Program-made: the position numbers and the translations under genes
Shown: positions 23,159 through 33,146 of the stretch, one piece after another
Layout of the letters: each line of letters begins with the position of its first letter
How positions within the stretch are numbered: the stretch's first letter is position 1
Assembly: GCF_037325665.1 (NCBI RefSeq)
Contig: NC_090247.1
Coordinates: forward strand, 19,305,989 to 19,369,988
From: Littorina saxatilis
Taxonomy: Eukaryota; Mollusca; Gastropoda; Littorinimorpha; Littorinidae
Length of the DNA: 64,000 bases
Direction: 5' to 3'
The notes under the pieces: model-generated
What the model was told of the DNA's origin: nothing
Database searches by the model: none
What the model saw: the letters and a program-made list of their open reading frames with translations, nothing else

Positions 23159-23768
23159 TTAATTTGGTCATTTGATCGACAAAAATTAGGAGAAAATGAT
23201 TAAGGGAAAGTCGCCAATCCCGGAACAGTCGGCCAACTTGGAACACCTCAATATGCGATCAACGGGGAACAATTCATGAACAATTGTTTTGCAGAAATGT
23301 CCAGTGACATTCCTTGATATTATTCCAGCAAAAAAAATGACTACCGCGGCAAAACAAAAAAAAATTTACGTTTTTTTAACTTTTCTACCTTCTTCTTCTT
23401 ATTTCTACCGTCTACAATTCGTATTATTACTCTTTATCTACATACGTTCACGTAAAATGTTGATTGCTGTGATAAACCTTCATAGATTTGCAATAACTTG
23501 AACGGAAAAAAAGATTTGAAACGTCACGTGTATCCAACAGAAAAACGCGAAATCCATGCAGGTGCCATGCGGCAATGATGGAACACATAAGAGAGGCAAA
23601 CATGGAACAGTGTTCCAGCTTTGCCGCATTCTGTTCCATCTTACCCTCATCAAACAATAAACAGAACACTGCTGTTTTATTCACGTATTCAATTCTCTTT
23701 TCAGTTTTGTTGTGTTTTTCCTTTCTATAAGTTTTATTGAATGATTGATTGATTTGTTTGACAGTATT

Positions 23769-24341
23769 ATGAGACCCGAACGGCGGTGGTTACCAGAAGA
23801 AATGGGCTGCGCTTTGTCCAGGGCCGGACCAAATGAGTTGTAAGGGGGGGGGGGGGGGGGGGTTCCTCCTTTTTTGGAGGGGCAAATCAGCGAAGTGGCG
23901 AAGCCACAAGCCCGCGCCTGCAAAGCAGGCGCGCGAACTAGGGGGGTCCCCCGGAAAATTTTTGAAAATCTGTGCAATCTGGTGCATTCTGGGCCTTGTT
24001 TTGAGGGTTAAGAGCAGCATTGTTTTGGTGCTAAAACTAGTAAAAGTCAAAGCAAGGTACATGCTTTTTCCAGGGGTGGGGTTCCGGAACCCCTGGAACC
24101 CCAACCCCCCCCCCCCCCCCCCCCCCCCCCCCTGGGTCCGGCCCTGTTGTCGGCAGTGAAAAACGGAGATATGGGTTTGCGTTGCGCATCAAGAGCATAT
24201 GGTGTTACTGTTACAACTCTTAAAAGTAATTTAGAAGGAAACAAACAAATTTGCAAAAGAAGAAGTGAAGTTCACAGGAAGACCTTCTACGTTAACACCA
24301 GAGTTAGAACAAGAACAATAGCATTCTTGAAGCTGAAATAA
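23769..24341 (+). pseudogene. pogo-type transposase N-terminus (HTH_psq), interrupted
   Basis: A possible ATG at 23769 follows a TTGACAG acceptor-like site. The frame reads MRPERRWLPEEM up to a 328-bp MITE (23819-24146), then resumes as SAVKNGDMGLRCASRAYGV and TVTTLKSNLEG. This matches the psq-type helix-turn-helix of pogo/CENP-B-like transposases (pattern W.PE.M..A..AV..G..G...A...YGV...TL). Just downstream, a GRPSTLTPELE stretch, also typical of this family, lies in a different frame and is followed by stops. The copy is therefore dead, with at least two frame changes besides the insertion. Confidence 0.75.
23819..24146. mobile_element. G/C-homopolymer MITE inserted in the transposase HTH exon
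   Basis: The ends are inverted CAGGGCCGGACC, flanked by TTGTC (23814-23818 and 24147-24151). It contains a long (G)n near its left end and a long (C)n near its right end, so it can form a G/C-paired hairpin. Its internal segment (AATCTGTGCAATCTGG) recurs at 51470. hAT-like by its CAGGG ends; the 5-bp duplication is unusual for classical hAT. Confidence 0.75.
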
Positions 24342-24415
24342 ATTTGCCAACGTCACCCCCATCGTTGTTTTATGGAGATTCTGGTCATTATGATTGCTTG
24401 GTGTCGGCAGCAAAT

Positions 24416-24465
24416 GTAAGCTTACCCACAGAATACATATAGAACAGAAGCGGCAACGCCTCTTC
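24416..24465. repeat. Short segment present inverted at 26920-26965
   Basis: The stretch ACAGAATACATATAGAACAG and its flanks (GTAAGCTTACC, AAGCGGCA) recur in reverse orientation about 2.5 kb away. Confidence 0.7.
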
Positions 24466-24669
24466 GCAAGGGCGAAAAGTTGGTTCAAGGCCGTCACAGC
24501 GTCCGCCATGTTGTTGTGTTTGCAGCTGTCTCGGTATAAGCCACTCACTACACTGAAAAGGTTATTTATAAGTCGACTTTAGGGGGTTAAACCTTCCGGT
24601 TTTTGACTCACCTGAGTAATTGGTGAGTATTACGAATATAGAATCCTATGTGTCCGGTTGTATGTCCAC

Positions 24670-24733
24670 CCGGGCCTGGCCGGCCAGGCGGCCGGCCGTC
24701 CGTTTAGGCGGCCGGCCGGCCGGCCGTCCCCCC
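24670..24733. repeat. GGCCGGCC-rich tract
   Basis: Dense overlapping GGCCGGCC and GGCGGCCGGCC words immediately before the 153-bp satellite, a sharp GC island in AT-rich surroundings. Confidence 0.85.
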
Positions 24734-24747
24734 GTGGACAAAAAATT

Positions 24748-25655
24748 TAACGTTGAGGTATCTCGGAGGTTTTTCAAGCTAGACCTCTGAAACTTTGTAC
24801 ACTGTCAGAGTTTAATGATCTTACAAAGTGACCCCAGTTTGGTTGCCCCTCGTCAAATATTGGGGTCACAGCGGGGTCATGTTCGTTTCATAATTAAACT
24901 TAACGTTGAGGTTATCTTGGAGGTTTTTCAAGCTAGACCTCTGAAACTTTGTACACTGTCCGAGTTTGATGATCTTACAAAGTGACTCCAGTTTGGTTGA
25001 CCCTCGTCAAGTATTGGGGTCACAGCGGGGTCATGTTCGTTTTATAATAAACTTAACGTTGAGGTTATCTTGGAAGTTTTTCAAGCTAGACCTCTGAAAC
25101 TTTGTACACTGTCAGAGTTTGATGATCTTACAAAGTGACCCCAGTTTGGTTGCCCCTCGTCAAATATTGGGGTCACAGCGGGGTCATGTTCGTGTCACAA
25201 AAACTTAACGTTGAGGTTATCTCGGATGTTTTTCAAGCGAGACCTCTAAAACTGTGTACACTAGCTGTCAGAGTTTGATGATCTTACAAAGTTTGGTTGA
25301 CCCTCGTCAAATTTTGGGGTCACCGTGGGGTCATGTTCGTTTCATAAAAACTTAACTTTGAGGTTATCTTGGATGTTTTTTAATCTAGAGCTTTGATACT
25401 TTGCAGATATCTAGGGATTGATAATCTACCGTATACCAACTTGACATAAGTTAGATTGACCCTCGTCAACTTTTGGGGTCACAGGGGGTCATGTGCGATT
25501 CATAATAAGTCAACATTGACGTTATCTCGGGCGTTTGTGAAGCTAGAGCTTTGAAACTTTAAACACTTGAAGGGTTTGACAATGTTCCGATGTGACCCTA
25601 GTTTGGTTGACCCCCGTCACATTTTGGGGTCACAGTGGGGTCATCATTGTGCCTG
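24748..25655. repeat. Satellite, about 153-bp unit, six copies
   Basis: Unit starts (TAACGTTGAGGTTATC) are at 24748, 24901, 25054, 25206, 25353 and about 25510. Each unit contains GACCTCTGAAACTTTGTACA and TGGGGTCACAG. Divergence rises toward the 3' end. Confidence 0.9.
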
Positions 25656-25864
25656 TCTTCTCCGGCGGCAGGTGCATGGTAATTTTCCATCACGCCTAGA
25701 ATGTGTGGCACCAGGGACCTATATTTAGATTTACATTAAGTTGAACGATGTGAGGCATAATGTGAATCGGATATTGTTGTTGGATATTTCTATGAGGAAA
25801 CACGAGTCAGACAATGACCCAGATGAGTGACAATTTCTGTGTGGTAACAGTTCAATATTTAAAC

Positions 25865-26633
25865 AAGTCGCGTAAGGCGAAATTACTACATTTAGTCAAG
25901 CTGTGGAATTCACAGAATGAAACTGAACGCACTGCATTTTTTAACAATGACCGTAGTCCGCCGCTCGTGCAAAACGCAGTGAAACTGACGAGCCTGTTTA
26001 GCGCGGTTGTGGGATCGCTGTGTTCCATAGCATGCTTTTCTGTAGCTCTCTTCGTTTTAACTTTCTGAGCGTGTTTTTAATCCAAACATATCATATCTAT
26101 ATGTTTTTGGAATCAGGAACCGACAAGGAATAAGATGAAAGTGTTTTTAAATCGATTTTGTAAATTTAATTTTAATCATAATTTTTATATTTTTAATTTT
26201 CAGGGCTTGTTTTTAATCCAAATATAGCATATTTATATGTTTTTGGAATCAGAAAATGATGAAGAATAAGATAAACGTAAATTTGGATCATTTTATAAAA
26301 ATAATATTTTTTTTTACAATTTCCAGATTTTGAATGACCAAAGTCAGTAATTCATTTTTAAGCCACCAAGCTGAAATGCAATACCGAAGTCCGGCCTTTG
26401 CCGAAGATTGCTTGGCCAAAATTTCAATCAATTTAATTGAAAAATGAGGGTGTGACAGTGCCGCCTCAACTTTTACAAAAAGCCGGATATGACGTCATCA
26501 AAGACATTTATCCCAAAAAATAATAAAACGTCCGGGGATATCATACCCATGAACTCTCATGTAAAATTTCATAAAGATCGGTCCAGTAGTTTAGTCTGAA
26601 TCGCTCTACACACACACACACACAGACAGACAG

Positions 26634-26667
<34 letters not shown>

Positions 26668-26738
26668 ATACACATACACCACGACCCTCGTCTCAATTCC
26701 CCCTCTATGTTAAAACATTTAGTCAAAACTTGACTAAC
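25865..26738. mobile_element. AT-rich MITE with microsatellite (copy 1, inverted)
   Basis: Reverse-complement relative of 35253-36076. One end is AAGTCGCGTAAGGCGAAATT and the other carries TTAGTCAAAACTTGACTAA. It includes an internal duplicated segment with TATATGTTTTTGGAATCAG, a GACGTCAT site and an (AC)n. No coding. Confidence 0.75.
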
Positions 26739-27080
26739 TGTAAAAAAATAAACTCGTGTAAATCTGGTACGACACAGCAAGCCATGTAGTATTCTCTATA
26801 TGCCGTCCTCTCGGACACTTCTCTCTGGAGAGCGACATTTTTACAAGCCTCCGTGCAAACATAAGAAAATGGCGGCCCGAGGTTTTCCGGAAAATCACGG
26901 AACATCCCGAAGACGTGAATGCCGCTTCTGTTCTATATGTATTCTGTGAGCTTACCTGCTGCTGATGTCCTGCAACGCACAACCACAAGCTCTTCGAAGA
27001 GATCATCACGAAAAAAAACAAGAGGCGAAACCTTCAAGGCTCCCGTAAGAAATCAACAAAAAGTAACACAAACTCATCCG

Positions 27081-27082
<2 letters not shown>

Positions 27083-27130
<48 letters not shown>

Positions 27131-27170
27131 ACACTCACACTCACACACACGCACACACACACACACAGTT
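27083..27170. repeat. (AC)n microsatellite
   Basis: (AC)n following the repeat fragment shared with 16022-16105. Confidence 0.95.
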
Positions 27171-27287
27171 AAAACTAACGCATCATATCAACTCCATGTT
27201 TTATTTTCAAAAGAAGGCAAACAGATAAAATGACTGTGTATTTGTTGTTGGTGCAGTTGTCCTTCAATGAGATCTTGTGCAATCTTC

Positions 27288-27304
27288 ACACACACACACA
27301 CACC

Positions 27305-27342
<38 letters not shown>
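27288..27342. repeat. (AC)n microsatellite
   Basis: (AC)n with a CCCC interruption. Confidence 0.95.
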
Positions 27343-27413
27343 CACTGTGTTCATTTGCAAATCTACCATCAGCTTATCTGTCTTTTGCACTGCAGACACT
27401 AAGCAATAGGTAC

Positions 27414-27562
27414 CTGCCATGTGGCCACTTTTTCCACTGCTGTCCTCAGTCCCATACTTTTCATCAAGACTTGTCACCATGCCGAGTGGATCTAAATTCG
27501 GAAGTCTTCATGTGGCTGAGGCATATCTGACATAGCGTCGATCTTGTAGGTTAACCTCCTTT
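27414..27562 (-). CDS. Possible minus-strand exon
   Basis: An acceptor (TTTCAG) precedes 27562 and a donor (GTACCT) follows 27414. Two readings exist. Joined in phase to 28575-28632 it gives ERRLTYKIDAMSDMPQPHED and then a stop. Alternatively an ATG at 27480 opens MVTSLDEKYGTEDSSGKSGH to the donor. Both look more protein-like than chance. No family is recognised. Its position inside the putative 7-kb transposon argues for either two separate elements at the ends or a captured or insertional arrangement. Confidence 0.25.
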
Positions 27563-28574
27563 CTGAAACAAATGGCAAAATGCGATTAGTTATGATGACT
27601 ACAACCTACACAAATATAAACAGTGTTTTGAAACAGAATAGTCAGGTAAGCCACTTTACCTATGCAGCATGGTAACCCTACAATATGCGAAACATGTCAA
27701 CTGACTGCAGCAGCCTGGTTCTTAAAATAATTCTGACGGTCAACACAACCAACACACTATTCACATTCCATTTTAAGGAACAACGGAGGTACTCTCTGAG
27801 GGTCTTGTTTAAATGATAACGATCAACTCAGGAGGGAAAAAACAAGAGAGGAAAAAAGAAACCACATCAACCGCAGAAAAATACAGAATCACTGTGACAC
27901 ATGTCATGTACCATTATTTACAAACAAATGCCACAGCAAGCTTTGTCTCAAAATTCTCATTCTACCTTCTGTCCGAAAGAATCTAATCTTACGTTGCGGT
28001 ACTGCCTTGAAAGAAAATGCCAACAAAGACAAGAAAGCTGTTGCAAGGTAAGCTTACCAAACGTTACATAGCGAATCATGATTGTGCGTAAACAGCAAAC
28101 AGTACAATCAAAGAGAGAATCGAGTCTGGAATGAAACGCGATACAGATCTAGCATTCAAAAACTGTCTTTCAAGTTCAAGGAAGTTGTTGCAAGGTAAGA
28201 CTTACTAAATTGTACAGACAAAACCATGACAGTGCATGTTTTGAATCTGAGGAAAAAATCGTGATCATTTTCACTTTGAGAACAGATTCATTCCGTTTCC
28301 TTATATCTGCATGTTCAAGTAAATGATGGACAGTTTTTTTCGGGCAGAGTAAACTTAACTTGAGACTCTACTGCAAGTCTTGAAATTCACATAAATCGAA
28401 CCACGAACAATTAAAGACATCCAAACATTACAGGCACTTTAGATCAACTCATTTCACTAGAGGTGACTGCCTAGCACTGTGTTTGACATCCGTGTCTGCT
28501 GAAATAAAAAGAAATTAAAACAGTAGGTGACACGTTATCAGAGTGGGAGACACTAGATCTGTCTCTGTACTTAC

Positions 28575-28632
28575 CGGGATACGGCTGCCAGATCGACACT
28601 GCGCTTTCGACAGCTCTTCCTCGCGTGGACAT
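28575..28632 (-). CDS. Possible first coding exon, minus strand
   Basis: ATG at 28632 opens MSTRGRAVESAVSIWQPYP and reaches a consensus donor (GTAAGTAC) after a G. The next candidate exon (27414-27562) starts in the complementary phase. No family is recognised; low confidence. Confidence 0.25.
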
Positions 28633-29118
28633 TGGAAAAACGCTGTGCAGATCAAATTGTAGGAAATCTCCCTTTGGTAGCTTCTTCATTTACTTTTCTG
28701 GAGCTTAGAAACCGAACAACATGAAGTCGTCTTCCCCGAATCGGCGAATGCAGAAGTGAGAACTGGAGAAGTGAATCTATACCACAATCCTTCGCGCGAC
28801 CCCTGACCTGGTCTTGACACCTGACCTGGTCTACATGCCACACACGACAGAAACCAGTCAACTGCTTGTACCCCTTAAAAAAAAACCACCACCCGTTTTC
28901 TTTGGATACACGCTTTAACTACACACATGCCGACACAATGTTGATCATTGCTTCAATATTTTGAAGATGGTGCTTGAAAAATAACCAGGTGAAATGAGTA
29001 TTTCGGTGTTTAGTCAAATGTTAAAGTTTCTACCACAGACATACACACGCACACACGCACACACACACACACGCACAGACAGACTCGACAAAGTTACGAT
29101 CGCATAGGCTACACTTAG

Positions 29119-29442
29119 GTGAGCCAACAATCTTCTCCTTCCAAGCAAAAGCTGGAGATTTCACTTGCAAAAAGGCGTGCAGGTCAACAGAAAAGAGGAA
29201 AGAATGAAGCTACAACATCTTCTGCTCAGAGAAACAAGAGGGGTAAATATCTTCTGATCAGAGGGGAAAAAAGGAGAACATTCTCGACGATGCGTTCTAT
29301 CCCGGGGGAAAGCACTTGGTACTGCTTCATGTGTGGCACCAACTCCCCTGAGAACATGATACAGTGCCAGAGGTGCACACAGTGGGCACACGAGGACTGC
29401 GCTGACAGCAGTGGACAAAGGGACTTCGAAATCTGTACTTAG
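29119..29442 (+). pseudogene. pogo-type transposase C-terminal zinc finger
   Basis: An open frame whose N-terminal half is basic (KRRAGQQKRGKN) and whose C-terminal half reads WYCFMCGTNSPEN then MIQCQRCTQWAHEDCAD. The CxxC, CxxC, W-x-H-x-x-C pattern is the PHD-like finger that often ends invertebrate pogo/CENP-B-type transposases; a PHD finger of another protein is the alternative. The final CxxC pair is incomplete before the stop, which suggests truncation or decay. It lies about 850 bp inside the right end of the 23203-30289 element. Confidence 0.55.
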
Positions 29443-29564
29443 CAATTTTTGTGTGTCTGCAAAATCAGTTCTTAAATCTGTTCTTAGTTATTTGCTTTGA
29501 GACTTTATGCGTAATGATTTTTACATTTAGTCAATTGGGCAGGTAGCCCTTTTATATCTATTTG

Positions 29565-29760
29565 TCAACAGAAGAGGGGTACAAATGAAGCTGCGAAATT
29601 TCGTGGTACTGCTTCATGTGTGGCACCAACTCCCCTGAGGATATGTTATAGTGCCAGAAGTGCACACAGTAATCACACGATGACTGCGCTGACAGTAGAA
29701 GACAAAGGACATTGTCTGCGAAATCGGTTCTTTGCCTATTTGTTCCTCTTTTTTTTAAAG
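29565..29760 (+). pseudogene. Decayed duplicate of the zinc-finger exon
   Basis: Repeats about 29185-29480: GGTACTGCTTCATGTGTGGC and the following cysteine codons recur, but stops fall inside the finger (at the MIQC and QWAH equivalents). This is a tandem duplication after which one copy decayed. Confidence 0.75.
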
Positions 29761-30291
29761 GTTTTGTTTTTCAGTCCTTTTTAGACCTAGCCCTTATTTA
29801 TCTTTTTGTTTTACATTTAAGGCTTAAATTGTTATCCGATTTGTTATTTCCTTGGTAAAAATCAAAATATGATGTTGAAAATAAGACATTTACATAAAAT
29901 GGCTTAATCAAAATGTTATGACGTATTTATTTATTTTGTGTGTGTGGCAATGTGTGCTTGTTTGTGTGTGTATGAGAGTGTGTGGGTGTATGTGTGTGTG
30001 TGAGACACAGACAGGGCTAGAAAGAGAGTCAGGGTGTGTTTGTATGTGTTCCGAGTTTGACAACACAGTGTTCCACTTTACACACCCATGCGTCCAACCT
30101 GGAACAAATGCAGACATTTTTATTATGATCAGTCTGATGAGTTGCGTGACTTTTATTTTATTTTATGTGGTTCGTTTATTTACTGATAGAGTCTAGTATG
30201 TGATAATATAAAGAACGCTTTGCAATATCCATTTTTTTGTCTGGTACGGCTGTTTCTCCTTAACTGTTCCAGGTTTAGCGACTTTCCCCTA

Positions 30292-30694
30292 TATCTTCAC
30301 CAATATGAAAAACATTTTTTGAATCTGCATCCAATTCTTAACTGAGCGTATAGCTTACTCGTAACGCCCTCAAAAAACACAATATTCACATGTAAATGTT
30401 GATGTTTTAATTTAAAATTAAATATGACAACAACAAAAATCGGCTCCCATCAAGTGACAGACTGTCGTAATGCCGTTTTTCATCCAATTCATGTTAAAAA
30501 TAACCTGTATCTATGAAAATATGTACATTTTAATACAGACGCTCTGAGGCAAAATCACTGAAGGAGATGGGGACACACTTCGGCCCACATTGTGAAATGT
30601 TTATAATGTTTAAAAACATCTCTTCAGAAAGGATTCTGAACTCTTTGCATCAATATGTTTCCAAACTCACCTCCTCTCTTGTGAATATTATGTA
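30292..30694. other. No gene recognised
   Basis: AT-rich sequence without recognisable coding or repeat boundaries. Confidence 0.4.
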
Positions 30695-30700
30695 CAAGTG

Positions 30701-30970
30701 CAGGGATGACCCAATCGTACGCCCGATCACCAGGGGCGAGTAAAAAATATGCCGGGATAGTAGAAACCGCCTGGCAACTCGCCCCGGCTGGCCAATGCAC
30801 ATTCTGGTCAAATGCAACATTTCGAGTTTCAAAGCCATATAAACACTGCAGATACATGAACTGTGGTGTGTACCGGGCCAGAAACACTTCTGGCGGGCTG
30901 GTAACTTTTTTGAAGTTACTCGATCGCCCGGCTGGCGAGTTACTAAAAAATTGAGATTTGGCCATCCCTG
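30701..30970. mobile_element. hAT-like MITE, 6-bp duplication (CAGGGATG ends)
   Basis: Inverted ends CAGGGATGrCCmAATC with a perfect CAAGTG at 30695-30700 and 30971-30976. 270 bp containing ACTCGCC-type words also seen in a possible relative near 60600-60706. Confidence 0.75.
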
Positions 30971-30976
30971 CAAGTG

Positions 30977-31347
30977 GACACAGAGCTTGTAAAAGTGTCG
31001 TTACTTTTCCTTCACTACAACTGAGAACTCGCGGTAACCAGAAAATCTTTAGAGCTGACAAAAAAACATTTTAAACAACCATTTTGAGCCCTCCAACTTC
31101 ACACGACTGATACGTTGTTAAATTGGTTGAAAAAACAATGCCAAGAACTTTCTTAAACTACATTATAGTACAGAATTTACAACGCAAAAGTTCAAGAATA
31201 CCCTTAATCGATTTCAATATTCCGTAGAAAATTGATAACAACAAAATTACTAGTAATAGTACTAGTATTGTGAGTCAAAATTTAAGGGGCTTACTGTCCG
31301 TCAGGTCTAAGTGCCTATGTTGGACATGAGTTGGTTTATACGATTTG
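30977..31347. other. No gene recognised
   Basis: No repeat or coding assigned. Confidence 0.4.
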
Positions 31348-31668
31348 TTTGTTTGTTTGCTTAACGCCCAGCCGACCACGAAGGGCCATATCAGGGCGGT
31401 GCAGCTTTGACATATAACGTGCGCCACACACAAGACAGAAGTCGCAGCACAGGCTTCATGAGTGTCTCACCCAGTCACATTATTATGACACCGGACCAAC
31501 CAGTCCTAGCACGTGACCCCATAATGCCAGACTGACGCCAGGCGGAGCAGCGGCACTACGGATTGCCAATTTTAAAGTCTTAGGTATGACCCGGCCGGGG
31601 CCGGTTCAAACCCACGACCTCCCGATCACGGGGCGGACGCCTTACCACTAGGCCAACCGGGCCGTGCC
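31348..31668 (-). mobile_element. tRNA-derived SINE, second copy
   Basis: Reverse-complement copy of 17239-17552, with the (CAAA)n tail at the left and the tRNA-like head (GGCCTAGTGGTAAGGCGTCC) at the right. Target duplication not clear. Confidence 0.85.
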
Positions 31669-32194
31669 GGTGTATTGTGAGTTTTCAACACCTGTATCAT
31701 ATATAATGCTTCCGATTCCGAACCACAGGTATCACAAAAGAAAACGGACAATTCAGTCATGGAAAGCAATAAAAATTAGTTCCATTTAGTTGTTATTGTT
31801 AAAGGAAAAATTTAATGAAAGTTTGTTTGTGACCAATCTAAATTGTGTGTGTGCATTGGTAGCGAGAAACAAACAAAAGAAATAGGAAAACCGCCAGAAA
31901 AAGACTGCAGGGTGGCAACAAGTCGGCCTACGGTAACTCAGTGATTGCACTTGCCACTTTTCCTATTTTTTTTTCTTAATTGGCAGGAGCGAAGAATCCA
32001 TATAATTCTAATGAAACTCAAACAAAGTAAAAGAAGCACCTTTTCTGTTAATAGGACGGTTCCTGCAAAAAGATAATCCAAGGAGGCGACTCTAGCTAAC
32101 TGCACAAAGGGAACGAACTCTAATAGGTTTTTATCGACGGAGAAGAGGCTGGAGCTGTTTTCCTCTTACTCCCTGCGAGTTTGTCGGTTAAAGC

Positions 32195-32206
32195 ATGGCT
32201 CGAAAG
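32195..32206 (+). CDS. AKIP1: AKIP1 exon 1 (MARK)
   Basis: ATG at 32195 in the context AAAGCATGG encodes Met-Ala-Arg-Lys and then meets a GTAAAA donor in phase 0. It is proposed as the first coding exon because it is the nearest upstream ATG with an immediate donor in the same phase as exon 2. It is only 12 bp long, so it is the least certain exon of the gene. Confidence 0.5.
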
Positions 32207-32669
32207 GTAAAATAAGAAATTGCGTGTTATTTCCGTGCGTGTGAACAGTTTAGATACTTAATCAGCAGTTGTATTTTGTTTGTTTTCATAAACATACAAA
32301 GTGAAGAACTTTCGAATTGGGAAACGGCACATTTATAACACAACAGGCGGATGACAGCAAATACTATGAAGATGAAGACAGAAACTTGTACACGTTGAAA
32401 GCGAGTCAAGGGGAATGCACATTTGTCATTTCAGACATAGTAACAACCTCGAATGTGGGAATTGAGCTTGCCGTAAAACTGTCAACAGCCATGAGTCTTG
32501 TTATTGTGGAAGCGATCAAATTAAACACCCCACATAAACTTATAAAGGTGATCCAGAGATAGTATTGTTTCCCAGTTGTGAGGTTGTCCCATGCAAATGA
32601 CATCACATACAGAAAGAAGAGTTAAAATCTTGAGATTCATTCAGTGTGAATGTGATGACAAAGCTCACA

Positions 32670-32964
32670 CAGGCATGGCCATGAAAATTGTCCGCCGAAT
32701 TTTTTTGTTGTTCCGCCGAAAAAGCAAAAGTGTCCGCCGAAAAGATAAATGGGGGAGGCAAAAATGGTTCTAAAAACTGAATTTAATGGCAAACTTGGAG
32801 TTTAGATGACACCAAATTGCACCAATTGGGTTCTTTGAAGGAAAAAAAAATCCGGGGGGACATGCCCCCGAACCCCCCTAGCAGGGCTAGGCGCTTCGTG
32901 CCATCGACTTTGCCATTACTTACAAATTTTCAGCCTTTTTTACTTTTTTCAATTCCCATGCCTG
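32670..32964. mobile_element. hAT-like MITE, 6-bp duplication (CAGGCATGG ends), copy 1
   Basis: Ends CAGGCATGG...CCATGCCTG, perfect CTCACA at 32664-32669 and 32965-32970. Shares its interior (GTCCGCCGAAAA, GCAAACTTGGAG, a G/C block) with 40540-40816. Lies in AKIP1 intron 1. Confidence 0.85.
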
Positions 32965-33146
32965 CTCACATGAGGTTAAATCTGGATGTTGCTGGTGTGT
33001 CTGAGAGAAGGCGTGTGAATAGACCTTTGACGTCATTCTATATTTAACTTTTCTTTAAAAGTACAAGCGATCGAGTGCATATTTTGGCATTTTTAGAAGC
33101 GCTCTCATTATAAATTTCTATTTCGTTGCTTCAACAACCAAGAGCA

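Larger units (their letters stand above)
23203..30289 (+). mobile_element. Probable pogo-type DNA transposon, decayed and internally invaded
   Basis: The left end reads AGGGAAAGTCGCCAATCCC after TA (23201-23202). The right end is the complement of GGGGAAAGTCGCTAAACC before TA (30290-30291), and both continue to GGAACAG. A pogo-type N-terminal HTH lies about 570 bp inside the left end and a pogo-type C-terminal zinc finger about 850 bp inside the right end, both on the plus strand. That is the order expected for one transposon. The DDE catalytic domain was not found. The interior is filled by a 328-bp MITE, a 153-bp satellite, a larger MITE and microsatellites. The alternative is two independent elements with related ends. 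Confidence 0.5.

Noticed and set aside
27414-27562. This exon as the missing N-terminus of the helicase-like gene
   Set aside because: Its donor phase does not match the first recognised helicase exon and no linking exon was found, so the two were kept separate.
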